From positions 18,557,382-18,621,381 of the forward strand of contig JAJEKV010000001.1 of the NCBI GenBank assembly GCA_021234155.1: a stretch of 64,000 nt of DNA, written 5' to 3'. A model generated the notes under the pieces. That model saw only the letters and a list, made by a program, of their open reading frames with translations. It was not told where the DNA came from and ran no database searches. Position 1 is the stretch's first letter, and every line of letters begins with the position of its first letter. This document shows, piece by piece, positions 33,735 to 45,966 of this stretch. The stretch comes from Isoetes taiwanensis. Its lineage: Eukaryota > Streptophyta > Lycopodiopsida > Isoetales > Isoetaceae. Made by a program: the position numbers and the translations under genes.

Positions 33735-36700
33735 CTAATCCAAGGTATCCACCATTTTAGGGAGACTTCCTAGCAACATCTCATGCACATCATCGGACAA
33801 TGCAAAAGCTGCACTAGCACCTTTAACCTGTGATTTATCTTCTTCATGGGAAATTTAGCTCCAATAATGGACTCTCACGGCACCAATACTTCTCTATCAT
33901 CCAGCGACTTATATTTATTATGGCAACTTGGCAATTTCGATAATAGTAAGCTGATATGGTGTGTCACCTGCATGATGCTCATTCTTGTAATCATCAATGA
34001 TTTGTTTGATCCAATACATGCTTTTCTCTAGTGCAAGCAAGAACATAGTATGGCACATCTTCCTCATTACCGGGAAGAGCAAAAGAAGCAAAATTATCAC
34101 CAAAGCGTATCACATCATGTAACTCCTCTACCTCATTTGCAAACATTGCGGTTTCGATTCAATTACGTACCTTCAAAGATGTGCACATGGGACTAGCTTC
34201 TTCAATGTCCACTTTCCACGGTGTTGAATAGACTCACATGCACGCCATTCAAAGTTTATGCGAGCCTTTGCAAAAAACAAGATAGTGGTCTAACCATCGG
34301 TAAGGTTGGGTCCTCGGGACTTATGGAAGATACGGTTACCCGACTTTGGACACCGGGAAGGGGTTGCACATCAAATGGCTTTGACACTGTCAATCTCGGC
34401 CTCCTTCACTTCCCAATACACTCTCTGAACTTGAGATTTCTTGTTTCTCAAAACAACACGGGCATCATAAGCACCCTTTATTTCAATCCCATGCTCTCTT
34501 CTTTGCTCAGCGGCCAAGAGTTGCTTGGCCTTGGCGACCTCTCCATCATGTTCCCCCTTCCCATGCCCGATCCGAAGAAATTCCATTGTACCACGAATGC
34601 CATGCGACAATGGTACCTGCATATGAAGTAGAATGATCTTTTGGATTTGAACTGGCAAAGACAACCATCGACCACCACGAGATGATACGCATGCGAGATC
34701 CTCCATTCTCTTTCAACCCGAAGATGAAGTTGAAATGCATGTTGTACAAAATGTGTGTCATGACTTCTATCATCGAGAAACATATAAGTGAACAGGTCTT
34801 ACGCAACTTACCATTTACCTTGAAGAGAGTGATGTGTACCAAAATAGTGATGCGGTTCACGCATTCCAATGTTGACCGCACTTCTTTGAAGGGCTGCAAT
34901 GTGTAATTTTCTGCAAAGTCTACTACCGATATCACGAGAATCATCTCTTAGACTACGAATGCTTCTCCTAAATTCCTTGCTCGCCAATGAGCTGCAAAGT
35001 TGTGATGCACAAACTTTTCATGTGATCAAACATGGCGAGATAGCATGAAAGGAGCATCTTTTGCTTCTCCACCAATCTTAGTCTTCTAGAAGTGCCCTTC
35101 CTTGACTTCTCGTCCATATAACTTGATAAGCTTTGCCATTTAACATCATCTTAATTATTCGATCGGTCTCTTTTGGACATAAGGGAATCTTTTGCTTACC
35201 ACATTTTTCACAATCCCCCCTTATGCACTTCAGATTGTGCCACTCTTCCCTTTCCTCTTTTTGGCAAACCATTTCTCTCCAAAGAGTGTTAACATTACAA
35301 AATGTAAGCTTTTGTGCCTGACAAACCCCATCATGTGTACCAACAGCACATACATCACAATTGCAACTGCAATTTATGTGAAACTTCCGCCTCATAGAGT
35401 TGAAAGCTTTTACGAAATTCTCGCTTGTTCATGCTTGACACAACAGCAAGTGTTTCTCTCCTTCAATTTCCTTATGCAACTTGGTTTCAGGTATTCGAAC
35501 ATTCTAATACCAACATCTGCATCTGGATTCTCCTCCTCCACAAACTGCTCATACAGCTCAGCACTGCACATTGCAAAAGAAAATAGGTAAGTTGGAGAAG
35601 ACTGTGCATTGAATACCTTACATATCCAGTACATAAGTAAGAAATACTATGTATACCAGTACATATCAGTTGTACATGTAAAAAGATTTGATTGAATCTG
35701 TACATATTCAATTACATATGTACGATAGATTATGTATAGTATCAATTTATAGCACATTTAATCCTACATCCTTACACTATGTACATATATATCACATACT
35801 ATACATGAAATACTTCCAAGAGCAAGTAGATGACCCCATAAACCTCATTTACATGAATAATACATTAAGTAAAACAGACCGAAAAGGCTACATCAAAGCA
35901 AGTAAACTAAGATTCGCAAAGGAGTTCACTTCTGGCACATTTAATCTTACATCCTCACACTATGTACATATATATCACATAATATACATGAAATACTTTC
36001 AAGAGCAAGTAGATGACCCCATAAACCTCATTTACATGTATATCTGATAAGCAAAAGCAGACAGAAAAAGGCTACATCAAAGCAAGTAAACTAAGATTAG
36101 TAGAGGAGTTCACATATGTGCATGAAAATGTACATGAAAACAACAAAGAAACTGAAATGTAATAGTTTCTTTGACAAAAGCTTTAATACGAGGAATGTCA
36201 AGATCTTTGGATTGCCTCGCTTCTTTTTTTTTCCTCACATCCACGTACTTTGGTGAAACCTTGGTGTTGTTAAGCCGTAATGGATGACTTTTAGCTTGGT
36301 TTCTTCATCCAAACGATCAGATCTAGCCTTCCTGCCTGCTAATGCCCAAATGTTTGAACCAGCAATTGCCATTCTCTTTCTTCTGCTAGCAGCATATGAA
36401 AGATTTCGGGGATGGCATTTGAGCATCTTGCAAGCAATTCCCTTTTGCTTCAAATCACCATTTTTCCCCACAACCATTGATAAAATTGAGTGTTTGGCAG
36501 CCAATTTATCACCACTATTAGATCATTTTACCTCTTCCAATCCATCTTTAAGGTTTTCTAAAATTGCATGCTTGACCACTGCTTGTGAAGGCAACCCAAT
36601 CACAGGTTCAAAAAGCTCCAATAGCCTGTGATCTTGCAAGAATCTAGAAGCAAATAAGTACCTTTGATTAGGAGCGGAGATTGACTTCTTTTCTCATACT

Positions 36701-37022
36701 TGATACTTGACATTTTGCACTTTGGTCCTTATTTTTTGGTAACATACCTTGAGGATGTACTACCCTTTTCAATTTCGCTATCATGCTCGCCATCTTCTTT
36801 TTCCCTTTCTCATCTCTCCCACTTTCGAAATTCTTTGCATGCCACTGTTGTTTACTCTTCACAATTTTGAATTCACGGATGCCATCGATGTTTGCCACAT
36901 TCGGTTTCAAAATCACCCGGATTGCATGTTCTCACGATCGCCACATTCGGTTTCAAAATCACCCGGATTGCATGTTTTCCTGATCGCCACATTCAGTTTC
37001 AAAATCACCAGATTGAATGTTT
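33735..37022 (-). pseudogene. Gene C copy 1: DDE-like transposase candidate, full length
   Basis: Exon 1 (about 37,022-36,130) has the N-terminal peptide repeats, a basic region and RSDRLDEETKLKVIHY. A large intron (about 36,120-35,590) carries a tandem repeat of about 180 bp. Exon 2 (about 35,590-34,590) holds the Cys-rich region and the core. Exon 3 (about 34,600-34,380) has WNFFGSG followed by HDGE and an Ala-rich helix, and further short exons encode PWKVDIEEASPMC, ANEVEELHDVIRFGDNFASF and DDVHEMLLGSLPKMVDTL, with the stop at 33,737-33,735. By comparison with the other copies, many frame breaks come from CTG/CAG sites reading as CG. The likely catalytic acids are Asp in VVDFAENY, Asp in WSDGCAAQF and an acid in the HGKGEHDG-like block; this is inference. 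Confidence 0.65.
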
Positions 37023-37330
37023 CCTGATCCTGGAAAAGAATTCAAATTGTGTTCTACTTTCTTGGTTCGATCTGGGAATTTTCTTGGAAGGAAATTTTTC
37101 TGGAGGGAATTTTCCTGGAGGAAATTGGAGGGAGGAATTTCCTCCAGGAGTTTCGCATCAACCGCCGGCCTCTACTCGTCATAATTACAAACAAACGGGA
37201 ATTTTGCCCCTTTTCAAATATATAAGACAAAATTTATACATGAAATAAGTACATTTAAAATTCAGCAACCCGTTCAAAAGTTTACATGAATTGCCCCCTA
37301 ATGTATGACACCCTAACGTGCTTTTACCCT
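34589..37330. repeat. Tandem duplication of the transposon right end, unit 1
   Basis: It matches unit 2 (37,331-40,074) along its length. Unit 1 ends in its own right terminal repeat (37,309-37,328), and unit 2 then starts abruptly inside gene C at the sequence equivalent to 34,589. The short identity CACGAATGCCATG is at the junction. Confidence 0.85.
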
Positions 37331-39849
37331 GTACACGAATGCCATGTTGACAATGGTACCTGCATATGAAGTAGAATGATCTTCTGGATTTGAACTGAGC
37401 AGCACAACCATCTGACCACACGAGATGATACCGCATGTGAGATCCTCCATTCTCTTTCAACCACTGAAGATGAAGTTGAAATGCATGTTGTACAAAATGT
37501 GTGTCATGACTTCTATCATCAGAAACATATAAGTGAACAGTCTTCTGCAACTTACCATTTACCTTGAAGAGAGTGATGTGTACCAAAATAGTGATCTGGT
37601 CTGCATTCCAATGTTCAGACTGCACTTCTTTGAAGGGCTGTAATGTGTAATTTTCTGCAAAGTCTACTACTGATATCACAGAATCATCTCTTAGACTCTG
37701 AATGCTTCTCCTAAATTCCTTGCTCTGCCAATGAGCTGCAAAGTTGTGATGCACAAACTTTTTCATGTGATCAAACATGGCAGATAGCATGAAAGGAGCA
37801 TCTTTTTGCTTCTCCACCAATCTTAGTCTTCTAGAAGTGCCCTTCCTTGACTTCTCGTCCATATAACAGTAAGCCTGCCATTTAACATCATCTTCATTAT
37901 TCTGATCAGTCTCTTTTGGACATAAGGGAATCTTTTGCTTACCATATTTTTCACAATCTCCCCTTATGCACTTCAGATTGTGCCACTCTTCCCTTTCCTC
38001 TTTTTGGCAAACCATTTCTCTCCAAAGAGTGTTAACATTACAAAATGTAAGCTTTTGTGCCTGACAAACCCCATCATGTGTACCAACAGCATATACATCA
38101 CAATTGCAACTGCAATTTATGTGAAACTTCTGCCTCATAGAGTTGAAAGCTTTTCTGAAATTCTCTGCTTGTTCATGCTTGACACAACAGCAAGTGTTTC
38201 TCTCCTTCAATTTCCTTATGCAACTTGGTTTCAGGTATTCGAACATTCTAATACCAACATCTGCATCTGGATTCTCCTCCACAAACTGCTCATACAGCTC
38301 AGCCTGCACATTGCAAAAGAAAATAGGTAAGTTGGAGAAGACTGTGCATTGAATACCTTACATATCCAGTACATAAGTAAGAAATACTATGTATACCAAG
38401 TACATATCGGGTTGTACATGTAAAAGATTTGATTGAATCTATACATATTCGATTACATATGTACGATAGATTATGTATAGTATCAATTTATAGCACATTT
38501 AATCCTACATCCTTACACTATGTACATATATATCACATACTATACATGAAATACTTCCAAGAGCAAGTAGATGACCCCATAAACCTCATTTACATGTATA
38601 ATACATTAAGTAAAAGCAGATAAAAAAGGCTACATCAAAGCAAGTAAACTTAAGATTGGCAAAGGAGTTCACGGCACATTTAATCTTACATCCTTACACT
38701 ATGTACATATATATCATATAATATACATGAAATACTTCCAAGAGCAAGTAGATGACCCCATAAATCTCATTTACATGTATAATCTGATAAGCAAAACAGA
38801 TTTGAAAAGGCTACATCAAAGCAAGTAAACTAAGATTAGTAGAGGAGTTCACATATGTGCATGAAAATGTACATGAAAACAACAAAGAAACTGAAATGTA
38901 ATAGTTTCTTTGACAAAAGCTTTAATACACGAGGAATGTCAAGATCTTTGGATTGCCTCGCTTCTTTTTTCCTCACATCCACGTACTTTGGTGAAACCTT
39001 GGTGTTGTTAAGCGAACCGGATGACTTTTAGCTTGGTTTCTTCATCCAAACGATCAGATCTAGCCTTCCTTTGCTAATGCCCAAATGTTTGAACCAAGCA
39101 ATTGCCATTCTCTTTCTTACGCTAGCAAACATATGAAAGATTTCGGGGATGGCATTTGAGCATCTTGCAAGCAATTCCCTTTTGCTTCAAATCACCATTT
39201 TTCCCCACAACCATTGATAAAACTGAGTGCTTGGCAGCCAATTTATCACCACTATTAGAGCATTTTGCCTCTTCCAATCCATCTTTAAGGTTTTCTAAAA
39301 CTGCATGCTTGACCACTGCTTGTGAAGGCAACCCAATCATAGGTTCAAAAAGCTCCAATAGCCTGTGATCTTGCAAGAATCTAGAAGCAAATAAGTACCT
39401 TTGATTAGGAGCCAGAAATTCAGCTTCTTTTCTCATAACTTGATACTTGAGTAACAGCATTTTGCACACTGATCCTTATTTTTTTGGTAACATACCTTGA
39501 GGATGTACTACCCTTTTCAATTTCGCTATCATGCTCTGCCATCTTCTTTTTCCCTTTCTCATCTCTCCCACTTTCGAAATTCTTGCATGCCCACCGTTGT
39601 TTACTCTTCACAATTTTGAATTCACGGATGCCATCGATGTTTGCCACATTCGGTTTCAAAATCACCGGATTGCATGTTCTCCGATCGCCACATTCGGTTT
39701 CAAAATCACCAGATTGCATGTTTTTCCCGATCGCCACATTCGGTTTCAAAATCAGCAGATTGCATGTTTCACGATCCCGGAAAAAATTCAAATTGTGTTC
39801 TACTTTCTTGGTTCGATCCGGGAATTTTCTTGGAAGGAAATTTTTCTGA
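37331..39849 (-). CDS. Gene C copy 2: transposase candidate, truncated at its C-terminus
   Basis: Exon 2 is the best-preserved copy: 38,309 down to about 37,331 gives about 325 residues open. A Cys-rich region (residues about 30-130, including NCSCNC and several CxxC-like pairs) could bind zinc. The core follows: VISVVDFAENYTLQPFKEVQ (Asp 216), SEHWNADQIT, an SDDRSHDTHFV block and HLVWSDGCAAQFKSRRSFYF (Asp 300). The two Asp-centred blocks, and a third acidic block present only in copy 1, resemble transposon proteins seen widely in invertebrates and plants with an RNase-H-like fold. Exon 1 lies at about 39,790-38,930 and is frameshifted. The C-terminal exons are missing because the duplication begins at 37,331. 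Confidence 0.65.
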
Positions 39850-40054
39850 AGGGAATTTTCCTGGAGGAAATTGGAGGGAGGAATTTCCTCCAGGAGTTTC
39901 GCATCAACCGCCGGCCTCTACTCGTCATAATTACAAACAAACGGGAATTTTGCCCCTTTTTAAATATATAAGACAAAATTTATACATGAAATAAGTACAT
40001 TTAAAATTCAGCAACCCATTCAAAAGTTTACATGAATTGCCCCCTAATGTATGA

Positions 40055-40074
40055 CACCCTAACGTGCTTTTACC
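40055..40074 (-). repeat. Right terminal inverted repeat of the large transposon
   Basis: Perfect inverse of 20,220-20,239, followed by TTTTTG (40,075-40,080), which also precedes the left end. The flank beyond, with GAGCTCGGCTACGGCTCG, is also found after the copy-3 terminal repeat at 43,711. Confidence 0.85.
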
Positions 40075-40192
40075 TTTTTGTTAGAGCTCGGCTACGGCTC
40101 GGCCTTTTTTGCCTTTAGGTGATTTCTTTGCTCCTGCCATATCCGTTGATCGAACCCATTCTACTCTGCACCGGTTGTCTTAGGAAAAACAA

Positions 40193-40691
40193 CTCGATTT
40201 TCAGCTTCCCTTCTTCAGCTCTATGAAAGGGAAAATAGAGGATGCTGAGCCGAAATACATAGGATTTATTCACATCGAAAATATAGGATACAGAAACAGG
40301 GGATTTTTTTGTGCAGAAACAGATGAAGGACGGCGATTCAGAGCAAAACTGTGGTGATTCAAGGAAAAAACAGAGATCCCAAGGGATTCTTCACAGAAAA
40401 CAGTTGCATAGCAGAAACAAGTGATTTTTATGCAGAGGATTTTGTGTGCAGGAACAGGGGATTTTTGCCGTGGCCATTTATCTGCTTCTGCCACTGGTTA
40501 ACCTGTAACACAAATGATGCCTGGGGAATGTTGAACTAACTTCATTCCGATTTGTAGAGAATGGCAGATGGCATCACGAGATTAAGCCTCAGACAGAAAC
40601 GGAGACCCAACTTCCATGTTGACCTAAAAGGACATTTTTGCATGCGCGGAGGCATGGTTTCCACGCCAGAATGTCCCCTAAAAGGACATTT
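40193..40691 (+). repeat. Long inverted repeat, left arm
   Basis: About 499 bp, nearly identical to the complement of 44,622-45,118. It contains two copies of the AAAAGGACATT / GCCAGAATGTCC motif of the flanking repeat family. Together the arms enclose 3.9 kb that includes the rearranged copy 3. Confidence 0.85.
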
Positions 40692-40704
40692 GTTCACTTG
40701 GACA

Positions 40705-43700
40705 TTCATTGGATGAGAGTGCGTTTTCACTTGTTCGGTTGGGTTCCTTAGGTTTGTTGGGGGTCCTTGGGGGCATGTGTATAGATATTTTTTCTTCTTC
40801 TCTCGGCGTGGCGATGTTGCCTCCGAGGCGGTACCAACCGACAGTCCTAGTAATGTTTTCCGGTTGGTCGACCGTAGCTTTCTCTCGGCGTAGCCCTGTG
40901 GCTTCCGAGATTGTTTTTTTCTCTCTGTCTTCAGGGCGTCGTTCCTCGCCTACTATGGAACTTCTAACGACTAATGGGTTCTCTCTTTCCAGATTCTCTC
41001 CCTCTAATTCGTCTTTTCGGTGACAGGGTATGCGGTCCCGGGACGCTCCTCAACTCGAGGGGCAACGTTCGCGTCGGCTCCACAACAAGCAATTTGCACT
41101 TTCGATGGGGGCGCATTTTTTTCGGCTTTGGCGAGACTCCTTGGACTCAAATCGAACTTGACAGATTACATGCTCTCGAGGATTGTCTATATTTCGGGGC
41201 ATATAGTATTAAGCATTGTTTCATCCACCCCCACGGGGGGCTCTTTGTACTCAAAATTTTTCCAAAGCTCAATGAGAACACCAGGGCCACTTGTGTGTAG
41301 ATCAGGACCCATACTAATAATTTTGTATGCATTGTAGGTGTAAGGAATGATCTACAAAACAAATGTCAAATTCTTCAACCAGCTGAAGTAGATCTTCAAC
41401 CAACTGATATAGAAGAAACAAATCTAAGTTCCTAATGTGCTGGCCGGGGGACTAATCCAAGGTCGAATACCATGCTTCCTGAGCTTTGGGAAATGGTTGA
41501 GAGAATCAGTGATTCAGATACTCGAAGCAATTTGCTAAATCTACTTGCAGTCCAAGGTTTACTACATAATCCTTGGGGGAGACCATCCTTTGCAGAAGTA
41601 GTTGATCAGCCAATAGGGTGGACCGGCCTCCAATAGCCAGAGAATGCCCAACCACAAGTGCTACTGCTGTAGCACATGTAAATCCTGAAAACCGTTGGAA
41701 GAAAGGCTTGCATGATGCAATAGTACTGAGATATTATGTTCCAAATGACATATGTGAAACTTCTGCCTCATAGAGTTGAAAGCTTTTCTGAAATTCTCTG
41801 CTTGTTCATGCTTGACACAACAGCAAGTGTTTCTCTCCTTCAATTTCCTTATGCAACTTGGTTTCAGGTATTCGAACATTCTAATACCAACATCTGCATC
41901 TGGATTCTCCTCCACAAACTGCTCATACAGCTCAGCCTGCACATTGCAAAAGAAAATAGGTAAGTTGGAGAAGACTGTGCATTGAATACCTTACATATCC
42001 AGTACATAAGTAAGAAATACTATGTATACCAGTACATATCAGTTGTACATGTAAAAAGATTTGATTGAATCTATACATATTCAGTACATATGTACAGTAG
42101 ATTATGTATAGTATCAATTTATAGCACATTTAATCCTACATCCTTACACTATGTACATATATATCACATACTATACATGAAATACTTCCAAGAGCAAGTA
42201 GATGACCCCATAAACCTCATTTACATGTATAATACATTAAGTAAAAACAGACCAGAAAAAGGCTACATCAAAGCAAGTAAACTTAAGATTGGCAAAGGAG
42301 TTCACTTACGGCACATTTAATCTTACATCCTTACACTATGTACATATATATCATATAATATACATGAAATACTTCCAAGAGCAAGTAGATGACCCCATAA
42401 ATCTCATTTACATGTATAATGATGAAGCAAAAAACAGATTTGAAAAGGCTACATCAAAGCAAGTAAACTAAGATTAGTAGAGGAGTTCACATATGTGCAT
42501 GAAAATGTACATGAAAACAACAAAGAAACTGAAATGTAATAGTTTCTTTGACAAAAGCTTTAATAATACGAGGAATGTCAAGATCTTGGATTGCCTCGCT
42601 TCTTTTTTTTCCTCACATCCCTGTACTTTGGTGAAACCTTGGTGTTGTTAAGCCGTAGGCTGGATGACTTTTAGCTTGGTTTCTTCATCCAAACGATCAG
42701 ATCTAGCCTTCCTGCCTGCTAATGCCCAAATGTTTGAACCAGCAATTGCCATTCTCTTTCTTCTGCTAGCAGCATATGAAAGATTTCGGGGATGGCATTT
42801 GAGCATCTTGCAAGCAATTCCCTTTTGCTTCAAATCACCATTTTTCCCCACAACCATTGATAAAACTGAGTGCTTGGCAGCCAATTTATCACCACTATTA
42901 GAGCATTTTGCCTCTTCCAATCCATCTTTAAGGTTTTCTAAAACTGCATGCTTGACCACTGCTTGTGAAGGCAACCCAATCATAGGTTCAAAAAGCTCCA
43001 ATAGCCTGTGATCTTGCAAGAATCTAGAAGCAAATAAGTACCTTTGATTAGGAGCCAGAGATTCAGCTTCTTTTCTCATAACAGTAACAGCATTTTGCAC
43101 ACTGATCCTTATTTTTTTGGTAACATACCTTGAGGATGTACTACCCTTTTCAATTTCGCTATCATGCTCTGCCATCTTCTTTTTCCCTTTCTCATCTCTC
43201 CCACTTTCGAAATTACTGCATGCCACCTGTTGTTTACTCTTCACAATTTTGAATTCACCAGATGCCATATGATGTTTGCCACATTCGGTTTCAAAATCAC
43301 CAGATTGCATGTTCTCCTGATCGCCACATTCAGTTTCAAAATCACCAGATTGCATGTTTTCCTGATCGCCACATTCAGTTTCAAAATCAACAGATTGCAT
43401 GTTTCCTGATCCTGGAAAAAAATTCAAATTGTGTTCTACTTTCTTGGTTCGATCTGGGAATTTTCTTGGAAGGAAATTTTTCTGAAGGGAATTTTCCTGG
43501 AGGAAATTGGAGGGAGGAATTTCCTCCAGGAGTTTCGCATCAACCGCCGGCCTCTACTCGTCATAATTACAAACAAACGGGAATTTTGCCCCTTTTTAAA
43601 TATATAAGACAAAATTTATACATGAAATAAGTACATTTAAAATTCAGCAACCCATTCAAAAGTTTACATGAATTGCCCCCTAATGTATGACACCCTAACG

Positions 43701-43832
43701 TGCTTTTACCTTTTTGTTAGAGCTCGGCTACGGCTCGGCCTTTTTTGCCTTTAGGTGATTTCTTTGCTCCTGCCATATCCGTTGATCGAACCCATTCTAC
43801 TCTGCACCGGTTGTCTTAGGAAAAACAACTCC
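40705..43832. repeat. Rearranged segmental copy: DIRS 3' end joined to transposon right end
   Basis: 40,705-41,750 copies 32,474-33,518 (DIRS 3' region, its right junction, gene B exon 2 and beyond). At 41,751 it jumps to the equivalent of 38,117 and then follows copy 2 through the right terminal repeat (43,691-43,710) and 120 bp of flank, up to 43,832. It therefore arose after the DIRS insertion, by duplication with an internal deletion of the gene C 3' half. Confidence 0.85.
41753..43427 (-). pseudogene. Gene C copy 3: N-terminal half only
   Basis: This copy has the cleanest exon 1. From 43,427 to about 42,650 the frame is open and begins MNFFPGSG. Three copies of a 15-residue repeat (ENMQSGDFETECGDQ) follow, then a Lys/Arg-rich segment, a helical part (QRYLFASRFLQDHRLLELFE) and a second basic region (SRRKRMAIAGSN), suggesting DNA binding. 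The intron with its tandem repeat of about 180 bp follows. Exon 2 starts AELYEQFVEENPDADVG and stops after about 60 residues, at the deletion junction 41,751, where it runs into unrelated sequence. It cannot encode a transposase core. Confidence 0.65.
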
Positions 43833-44621
43833 AATTGCAAATCCATTCCATATACTGATAGAAATTTAGGACTCCACAACTACTTGCCATAGTGGCAGGA
43901 AATCTGACACAGGAAAAGCAAAAACATCTAACAGTCTCTTGTCCCTGAAATAGAATCTTGAGACTGATTGCTTCCTTTTGCAACAAAGGGATTTTGTGAT
44001 CGTCCTTTTCCTCCTCTAAGAAAGCCATGATGTTAGAGAGGACTGAGGCAGACCCTAATCTTCCAACTGGAAAAGTCCACTAAAAGGACTAAAAATGCTT
44101 CCCTTATCTTCTAATCTAGTGCAATTTAAAATAAAGAAGCAGCCGAAATAGCTTAGGCTTTCGTCAATACAAGATCTTCAAAGCGTATAATCTGCCTAAG
44201 AACAAAAGGAAACAGGTAGTAACGGACCTGGCACATATCATGCAAAGCAAGCATGCAAAATGACCTACGAAATAGAAAAAATGCTTCAGAATCGTCGACA
44301 GCTAAATAATAGCACCTGAAACCTGAAAAAACAGAGCCATATAACTCGGCTTTCATCATTTTGACGTCGATCCTTTAGGAACAATAAAGATTGCACTGAA
44401 TAATCCCCATACCTCGGCAAAATCTCACCAGAAGCACAAAAACTTCAAGAAATCATGTGTAGACAAGAAAATAGGTTGTTGTCATGCCATCCAAACCTCA
44501 TTATCGGCAGCAGCAACCACATTTTGGATGAGCACCATAGCTGGGCGCCATAGCCGGACTGCATAGAAGAGGGGGAAAATGAGGGACGCAGAATGCCACC
44601 TAAGCAACATCCACGTTACAA
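43833..44621. other. No gene recognised
   Basis: AT-rich sequence between the end of the segmental copy and the right inverted-repeat arm. Short minus-strand ORFs (43,816-44,028 and 44,153-44,359) have no recognisable domain. Confidence 0.4.
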
Positions 44622-45118
44622 AAATGTCCTTTTAGGGGACATTCTGGCGTGGAAACCATGCCTCCACGCATGCAAAAATGTCCTTTTAGGTCAACATGGA
44701 AGTTGGGTCTCCGTTTCTGTCTGAGGCTTAATCTCGTGATGCCATCTGCCATTCTCTACAAATCGGAATGAAGTTAGTTCAACATTCCCCAGGCATCATT
44801 TGTGTTACAGGTTAACCAGTGGCAGAAGCAGATAAATGGCCACGGCAAAAATCCCCTGTTCCTGCACACAAAATCCTCTGCATAAAAATCACTTGTTTCT
44901 GCTATGCAACTGTTTTCTGTGAAGAATCCCTTGGGATCTCTGTTTTTTCCTTGAATCACCACAGTTTTGCTCTGAATCGCCGTCCTTCATCTGTTTCTGC
45001 ACAAAAAAATCCCCTGTTTCTGTATCCTATATTTTCGATGTGAATAAATCCTATGTATTTCGGCTCAGCATCCTCTATTTTCCCTTTCATAGAGCTGAAG
45101 AAGGGAAGCTGAAAATCG
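44622..45118 (-). repeat. Long inverted repeat, right arm
   Basis: Complement of 40,193-40,691 with very few differences. It starts in the AAATGTCCTTTTAGGGGACA motif that also occurs left of the large transposon at about 19,943. Confidence 0.85.
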
Positions 45119-45576
45119 TTTTCAATTATACGTGGAACAATGATGTAACTTCAAGAAATTTGAATTCATTGTTTTGACCATTTTGATATCAATGAGCATC
45201 CAGAATCCAGTTTCAGAATGTGAGTAGATTTAGAATGTAGAGTAGATGTGTGGGAATGCAAGCAAAAGTTGGAATGCAAATAAATAGAACACATTTCGGA
45301 ATTGAAAGTATGCCAGCTGTCAAGATCACAATGGAAGCCAAGGCAGAATGCCACCTAAGTGACATTTACGGTATGGAGAAATGCCTCTGCCAGGATAAAG
45401 CATTACGGTGGAAATCATTTGGAGTTCAACGGATGCCACGGTGATGTATCAGGTAAGTTGTTTTCCAACGATAAGGTATATGATGCAGCTTGTTGTATGG
45501 CTCCCTAAGCGGGTTTAAAATAGAATTGGCTTCAAACAATATCTTTGCGTAATTATCTGGTCAAATTTGTTATCAA

Positions 45577-45966
45577 TTATGCATTATGTTATTGTGGATG
45601 CTGGACTTGCATCAGATGTGGTAGTCGGAACTGCTCTTAAACAGGCTGAAAATGCTATGTCCATGACACTAGATACATTTTCTAGTGGTGGAAAGGAAAT
45701 AAATGAGCTATTTGGTGTCTCTGGCCTTGATAATGAATCCCTCTGTGAATCCAAGGTCCAAGCAGATGCAGAGGAGTTTGAATCAGCAATAGAAAAATCT
45801 CACAAAAACCAGTTGACCTATACAAGGTAAACAACTTTATATTGGATATCCAATGTTACGTTTCTCCTCAATAATGCACATTTGTGAAACAAGTTGGTAA
45901 GAAACATTCCGCCTGTGCAGGGAGCTGATTGATGGAGTTGTTCTTGTTAACAGTGATGTAGTGTAG
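45577..45966 (+). CDS. Unknown gene, two exon-like stretches
   Basis: The stretch to 45,826 encodes VIVDAGLASDVVVGTALKQA and an acidic helix-rich part ending HKNQLTYT. It has a donor at 45,827 and an acceptor at 45,920. The joined frame continues ELIDGVVLVNSDVV to a stop. The phases agree. The start is not certain and the family is not recognised. Another exon-like piece at about 45,967-46,014 (KVINGVNSDAVCAAIK) precedes a donor but lies in a different frame. Confidence 0.35.

Larger units (their letters stand above)
20220..40074. mobile_element. Large TIR DNA transposon (19.9 kb including nested insertions)
   Basis: The left end GGTAAAAGCACGTTAGGGTG (20,220-20,239) is perfectly inverted at the right end (40,055-40,074), and both are bordered by the 6-bp direct repeat TTTTTG (20,214-20,219 and 40,075-40,080). 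Inside, in order, are gene A (+, Ulp1-type protease), gene B (+, unknown) and gene C (-, transposase candidate). A DIRS-type retrotransposon of 7.5 kb sits in the intron of gene B, and 2.7 kb of the right end is duplicated in tandem. Without these the element would be about 9.6 kb. I cannot place it in a named superfamily. The transposase does not look like MULE, CACTA, hAT or PIF. The 5-6 bp duplication and the GGTAAAAGC ends are shared with the MITE at 7.46 kb. Confidence 0.75.

Noticed and set aside
36892-37248. Plus-strand ORFs over the gene C N-terminus (also 39,641-39,994 and 43,262-43,630)
   Set aside because: They are the antisense of the 15-residue repeat region and share its periodicity; the minus strand fits the rest of gene C.
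19943-40691. A 20.7-kb element bounded by the AAATGTCCTTTTAGGGGACA inverted repeats
   Set aside because: The same motif occurs in more than two places and orientations (also 44,622), it has its own internal hairpin, and no target duplication was seen; the GGTAAAAGC ends with TTTTTG duplication explain the unit better.
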